This document shows, in pieces, positions 32,139 through 35,618 of a stretch of DNA of 35,618 bases (position 1 is the stretch's first letter; each line of letters opens with the position of its first letter). The translations under genes and the position numbers were made by a program. The notes beneath the pieces are model-generated. The model ran no database searches. It saw only the letters and a program-made list of their open reading frames with translations, and was not told the origin of the DNA. The DNA is from a virus: positions 1-35,618 of IMG/VR virus record IMGVR_UViG_3300030333_001304; one strand, 5' to 3'.

Positions 32139-32765
32139 ATGGCAGTAACAAGCGCATTAGTACTGCAAGGAGTAGGTGGTGTTCTATCATCTATAGCAGG
32201 AGCCAGAGCAGCAAAACAACAAGCAGCACTGAACATAGCCAAATGGAGAGAAAGTGAAGTACTTAGAGCCAAAGATTGGGCTAATGCTACATGGTTCCAA
32301 CTTCTAGAAGAAGAGGAGAAGTGGGCTAGAAACCAGGCAATAGGTGAAGAAGCTCTAAAGATTAGAGAAAAGAATCGTTATTGGCAACGGGAACGTACTA
32401 ATAACACTATGTCTCAAATGTCTAATGGTATGTTCAAAGCTTATGGTGATCTTCAAGGACAACTAGCAGGACGTATGAACTCTAACTCAGCTACTTCTAA
32501 AGCTATGCTTAGGAATGCAATGAGCAACTATCATAAAGCAAGAGATACTGTCAATGTAAACTCAGCGCTAGAAAAAGGTCTTATTGATGATGAGTATCAA
32601 AAGACATTGAACATGCGTGACTTTGGCTTTACTAAAATTTCTGAAATTACACCAGGTCAATACTATGGTCAAAGCCCAAGCCAAGCATATAGCAGTGCTC
32701 TTATGTCAGGTATTGGACAAACAACCATGTCTGTTGCAGGTTCTTATTATCAGGCGAACGCATAA
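32139..32765 (+). CDS. internal virion protein, T7 gp14-like
   Basis: This 208-residue protein (T7 gp14 is 196) has AAGGAGG before its ATG. The N-terminal segment GGVLSSIAGARAAKQQAALN is typical of gp14-like internal core proteins. A long charged helix follows (LLEEEEKWARNQAIGEEALK) and an Ala/Ser/Gln-rich end. In T7, gp14 leaves the head first and forms a pore in the outer membrane. Unlike T7, where this gene lies between nozzle and fibre, here it follows the large terminase. It overlaps the next gene by TAATG. Confidence 0.72.
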   Translation: MAVTSALVLQGVGGVLSSIAGARAAKQQAALNIAKWRESEVLRAKDWANATWFQLLEEEEKWARNQAIGEEALKIREKNRYWQRERTNNTMSQMSNGMFKAYGDLQGQLAGRMNSNSATSKAMLRNAMSNYHKARDTVNVNSALEKGLIDDEYQKTLNMRDFGFTKISEITPGQYYGQSPSQAYSSALMSGIGQTTMSVAGSYYQANA

Positions 32766-33727
32766 TGAGTATGGATTTTATAAAAAAGAAATCTGTTTCA
32801 GATATAGTAAATAAAAACTATACTGATCTTCAAGTACAGAGAAGTAATGAATGGATTAAAGGTTATCAGGGTGATAATATTCTTAGAGACTGGCTAGAGT
32901 TTGTACCTTTTGATATTACTCCTGAAAACAGAACAGTATATAATGATACTTACGAAGCTTTATCTGGATTATCTAGGGAAAAGTTTAACGCCTACAGAAT
33001 GCAAGAGATAGATGCTAAGTTAAGCGAAGCCTATTCACCTATGGATAAGCTGTTTGTTCTACAGAATGTAAATAGCGTTGAGAATGATGATGTGGCTAAT
33101 CACTATATGCCTAAGCTTACCCAATTGCAGGAATATATTACAACAGACTTTGCACACAAGAGTACTATCTCACACTCTAAAGCGTTAGAAGAATCTTTAG
33201 TAAAGCTGTTTAGCGATCCAAGCAAAACCTTAGATGCTTTAGCACCTGAGTATGAGCATATAAAAGATATCTCAGTATTAGAGCGAATGAATAAATTAGG
33301 AGAAGCTGAGATTGTTAACGGCAGAGTTTCTGTAAAAGATGATACTGGTAAGTATGTCGTAGGGCAGAACCTAACCGCAAATGAGCAAAGTCCTGATGCT
33401 GCCGAACAGTATGCGGTACAGGTAAATAGTTTTAAACCTATTCAAAGAGCCGTTAGACCCCACTTAGATATAGCTAGAAGTATTACTTCTGAAGGTAAAA
33501 GACAAGTTGATGAGTCTTTATTCAATAATCTTGATACATTGTCTATTGATGATGTGGCTCCTGTAATGGCAAACATGTTAGACTACAGAGATGTAGAAAC
33601 TAAAGGTGTGGTTGAGAAAGGATTAAAGAAGTTTAAAGAGTCCACTAATATCCAAGATAAACCTAGAGCCATGGCTAGAATAGCTGGGCAATTAGTATCT
33701 AATATCTATAAGAGAGGTGTTCTATAA
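32765..33727 (+). CDS. putative internal virion protein, unknown
   Basis: This 320-residue protein is mostly helical and charged, with no signal peptide or membrane segment. Recognisable stretches such as VNKNYTDLQVQRSNEWIKGY and RAMARIAGQLVSNIYKRG suggest long helices. It lies between a gp14-like and a LysM-containing protein, where T7-like genomes encode gp15-like core proteins (T7 gp15 is 747 residues), so an ejected core protein is plausible. No sequence motif confirms it. TAATG overlaps join it to both neighbours. Confidence 0.6.
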   Translation: MSMDFIKKKSVSDIVNKNYTDLQVQRSNEWIKGYQGDNILRDWLEFVPFDITPENRTVYNDTYEALSGLSREKFNAYRMQEIDAKLSEAYSPMDKLFVLQNVNSVENDDVANHYMPKLTQLQEYITTDFAHKSTISHSKALEESLVKLFSDPSKTLDALAPEYEHIKDISVLERMNKLGEAEIVNGRVSVKDDTGKYVVGQNLTANEQSPDAAEQYAVQVNSFKPIQRAVRPHLDIARSITSEGKRQVDESLFNNLDTLSIDDVAPVMANMLDYRDVETKGVVEKGLKKFKESTNIQDKPRAMARIAGQLVSNIYKRGVL

Positions 33728-34290
33728 TGCGACCACAACAAAAAAGACAAGATGTAAGACCTCTAGAACTACCTGATATGTCGCAAGAAGTAAACATAGT
33801 TAACGCTAAGTTTACAGAAACAGACCCACGATTCAGAGACACAGATACTAACCAACTGAATAAAAATTCAGAAGGTCAGATAAGTGGTGTGGAAAATTCC
33901 CAAGCTGCTGCTGATTATAAGATGTCTACTGTTCTTCGTCAAAGTATATTAGAAGCTGGTGCGGAGCTTGTAAAATCAGAAACTGCGAAAAGAACACAGA
34001 AAGAAAAGGACGATCTTGAAAAGAAAAATGGTGCAAGGATAATGAACGAACTTCAAGGAAAACTAATCGGTATAGAAAATCTGGAAGAAGCTGGAGCTGT
34101 TGTAGAATATATTCAAAGTTTACAAAGTGATGATGCAGATCCGAAGGCTAAAGAAGAAGTTAGGTTAGCTATGGATGAGTTTCTGGTAAAATATATTGAA
34201 GATACTAGTGATGAACTTACCGAAGAAGAACGAAAAGAACTTATGGAAATACTAAAAGCTAGAGCTTTTAGACAACAAGGAATGAGATAA
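33727..34290 (+). CDS. putative internal virion-associated protein, unknown
   Basis: This 187-residue protein has a disordered Gln/Pro/Arg-rich beginning (MRPQQKRQDVRPLELPDM). The remaining sequence is highly charged and helical (KRTQKEKDDLEKKNGARIMN; DELTEEERKELMEILKARAF). It has no membrane segment and no known motif. It starts inside the previous stop codon (TAATG) and its own stop does the same for the following LysM protein. The block from 32139 therefore appears to be one translationally coupled virion cassette. Confidence 0.6.
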   Translation: MRPQQKRQDVRPLELPDMSQEVNIVNAKFTETDPRFRDTDTNQLNKNSEGQISGVENSQAAADYKMSTVLRQSILEAGAELVKSETAKRTQKEKDDLEKKNGARIMNELQGKLIGIENLEEAGAVVEYIQSLQSDDADPKAKEEVRLAMDEFLVKYIEDTSDELTEEERKELMEILKARAFRQQGMR

Positions 34291-35618
34291 TGGATCCTGA
34301 ATTTAAACATACTACTAATCCTATATTACATAATATAAATGATTCGCTTAGAAGCGAAGATTTAAATAATATACATAATCTAAAAGAGATATATAATAGA
34401 ATCGAAACCTATGGTACTAAACCTTCAGAGCCTACTCATGGAGATTATGTAGTGCACAAAGGCGATACCATTTGGAAGCTTTCTCAAGCATCTGGTTTAT
34501 CTGTAGAAGAGTTCCGGGAACTGAACAATCTAAAAGAAGGGGAGCAGCCAGGTATTGGTACCCTTGTTCAAGTACCTCTATCTAGTGGTTTAAGAACAGT
34601 CTTAACAGGTGATGTGTTCACGTATCCTAAAGTTAAAATGCCTTTACCTGATAATACTGGCTTTACAACAGGGTTAGAAGATTATGATGAGGAAACAGTT
34701 AAGCGTATACAGAGTGGCGAGATTATAATAAATAACCACCGAATCAGTTCATTATCTAAAGAAGAAAGAAATATAGAATTAAGCAATGCATTAAAGGTAG
34801 TTGGAGACCAAGGTAGACTTATACCTATACCTAAGTATACTCCTGAAATACTCGAAATAAAGAAAAAGTATCACGAGGCAGACAATCATGCAATGGATCT
34901 ACTCAAAACAGCAACCGAAATGGGTGAGCGTTTAGACGAATTACCTGATATAGATGATCCGGCAGTTCGTAAAGACAGAGAAAAATGGATTAGGAAAGAG
35001 TATGCTGCCTTTTATAATGCTTACAAAGATGCAAGTGATATAGCTAGCACGTTACGGACTGAGTTGCAAGATGGATTACACAACCAATATTCTGGTCTAC
35101 TTGCAAATAGTCTTGACGCAGCTTGGGACGTTAATGAACTTCCTTACATGAAAGCTTCTCAGATAAGAATGTTGAATATGGGAATGGAGGAAAACGAATA
35201 TAACCTAGCAATACTTAGACAAGCACAACACCCTCTCCAAGCAAATAATCCACACAAGAAACATATAGATCTGCTTTGGGGCAAAGAGCTATCATTGGAT
35301 TATGATCCAGACGTTCATATTGCGGTAATTCCTCGTGGTGATAGGTGGTATGCCCACACTACTTGGGCTCCAAATAGAAAGCTAGAGTGGGTAGATGATA
35401 CAGAAAAATTAAAAGTAGCGGATACTCCATGGACTATGGGTGAACATCCATGGATAGAACATCAAGTAGATCCCGACGATCCACATAAAATATACTATGC
35501 AAGACTAGAGGATACAGATTTTAAAAAAGAGCATCGAAGAGATTTAGGTAAAGCTGGTATTCAAGGATGGATTCCTGACGATGACATTCTACACTACGGT
35601 GATATAGGACTAGATACC
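34290..35618 (+). CDS. LysM-domain internal virion-type protein, partial (runs off window end)
   Basis: An ATG at 34290 (TAATG overlap, AAGGA upstream) opens a frame that has no stop before the window end, so 443 residues are visible. A LysM domain lies at about residues 53-97 (YVVHKGDTIWKLSQASGLSV, ending with GTLVQVPLS). LysM binds peptidoglycan. The rest is hydrophilic and helical, then mixed. As the fourth gene of a virion-like cassette it probably binds or helps cross the cell wall during DNA ejection, like the gp16 group of T7-like phages. A lytic domain may lie beyond the window; none is seen here. Confidence 0.8.
   Translation, partial: MDPEFKHTTNPILHNINDSLRSEDLNNIHNLKEIYNRIETYGTKPSEPTHGDYVVHKGDTIWKLSQASGLSVEEFRELNNLKEGEQPGIGTLVQVPLSSGLRTVLTGDVFTYPKVKMPLPDNTGFTTGLEDYDEETVKRIQSGEIIINNHRISSLSKEERNIELSNALKVVGDQGRLIPIPKYTPEILEIKKKYHEADNHAMDLLKTATEMGERLDELPDIDDPAVRKDREKWIRKEYAAFYNAYKDASDIASTLRTELQDGLHNQYSGLLANSLDAAWDVNELPYMKASQIRMLNMGMEENEYNLAILRQAQHPLQANNPHKKHIDLLWGKELSLDYDPDVHIAVIPRGDRWYAHTTWAPNRKLEWVDDTEKLKVADTPWTMGEHPWIEHQVDPDDPHKIYYARLEDTDFKKEHRRDLGKAGIQGWIPDDDILHYGDIGLDT

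Noticed and set aside
1-35618. Integrase, repressor, attachment site, CRISPR array or insertion sequence
   Set aside because: No tyrosine or serine recombinase motif, direct repeat array or transposase was seen on either strand.

Overview
The window is a contiguous piece of a lytic, T7-like podophage genome (Autographivirus type). It is A+T-rich, every gene lies on the + strand, and most neighbours overlap by 1 to 50 bases through ATGA, TAATG or GTGA junctions. The gene set (single-subunit RNA polymerase, family A DNA polymerase with Tyr at the 762-equivalent site, T7-type primase-helicase, monomeric B12-dependent ribonucleotide reductase, sulfotransferase-like gene, RusA resolvase, short Lys-rich protein) is what marine T7-like podoviruses carry. 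The host is probably a marine bacterium, perhaps an alphaproteobacterium, but nothing here fixes it. No integrase, repressor, tRNA, CRISPR or insertion sequence is visible.

Layout. 1-323: possible tail of an early gene, then a strongly structured leader. 324-4138: small early protein, phage RNA polymerase, two small unknowns and a metallophosphoesterase. A good extended -10 sigma70 promoter (4130-4157) precedes the replication block. 4202-13752: SSB, RusA resolvase, a cluster of small and membrane proteins where T7 carries its lysozyme, primase-helicase, sulfotransferase-like protein, DNA polymerase, a permuted NlpC/P60-like protein, dNMP kinase, 5'-3' exonuclease and class II ribonucleotide reductase. 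13754-17362: small proteins, a virion-like 434-residue protein, a coiled-coil protein and the portal. 17362-19911: an accessory virion module between portal and scaffold, containing two paralogous beta-rich proteins, a spike-base-like protein, a second spike-base-like protein split by a LamG-type lectin domain, and a small XhlA-like membrane protein. 19948-22427: scaffold, structured leader, major capsid protein and a strong terminator. 22443-29781: tail tubular proteins A and B and a 1362-residue tail fibre with a T7 gp17-type head and a Cys-rich beta-helix. 29783-32127: small terminase, a 34-residue Lys-rich protein, a membrane protein with a PEP-CTERM-like end, and large terminase. 32139-end: internal virion-type proteins, the last (LysM-containing) running off the window.

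How it works together. A host promoter probably starts expression. The phage polymerase takes over. The B12-dependent reductase, dNMP kinase and exonuclease supply nucleotides to the T7-type replisome. Morphogenesis follows the T7 plan with two departures: the capsid-decoration module between portal and scaffold, and internal virion genes placed after the large terminase rather than before the fibre. The most unusual feature is the LamG lectin domain inserted into a duplicated spike-base-like protein, which suggests a glycan-binding capsid surface.
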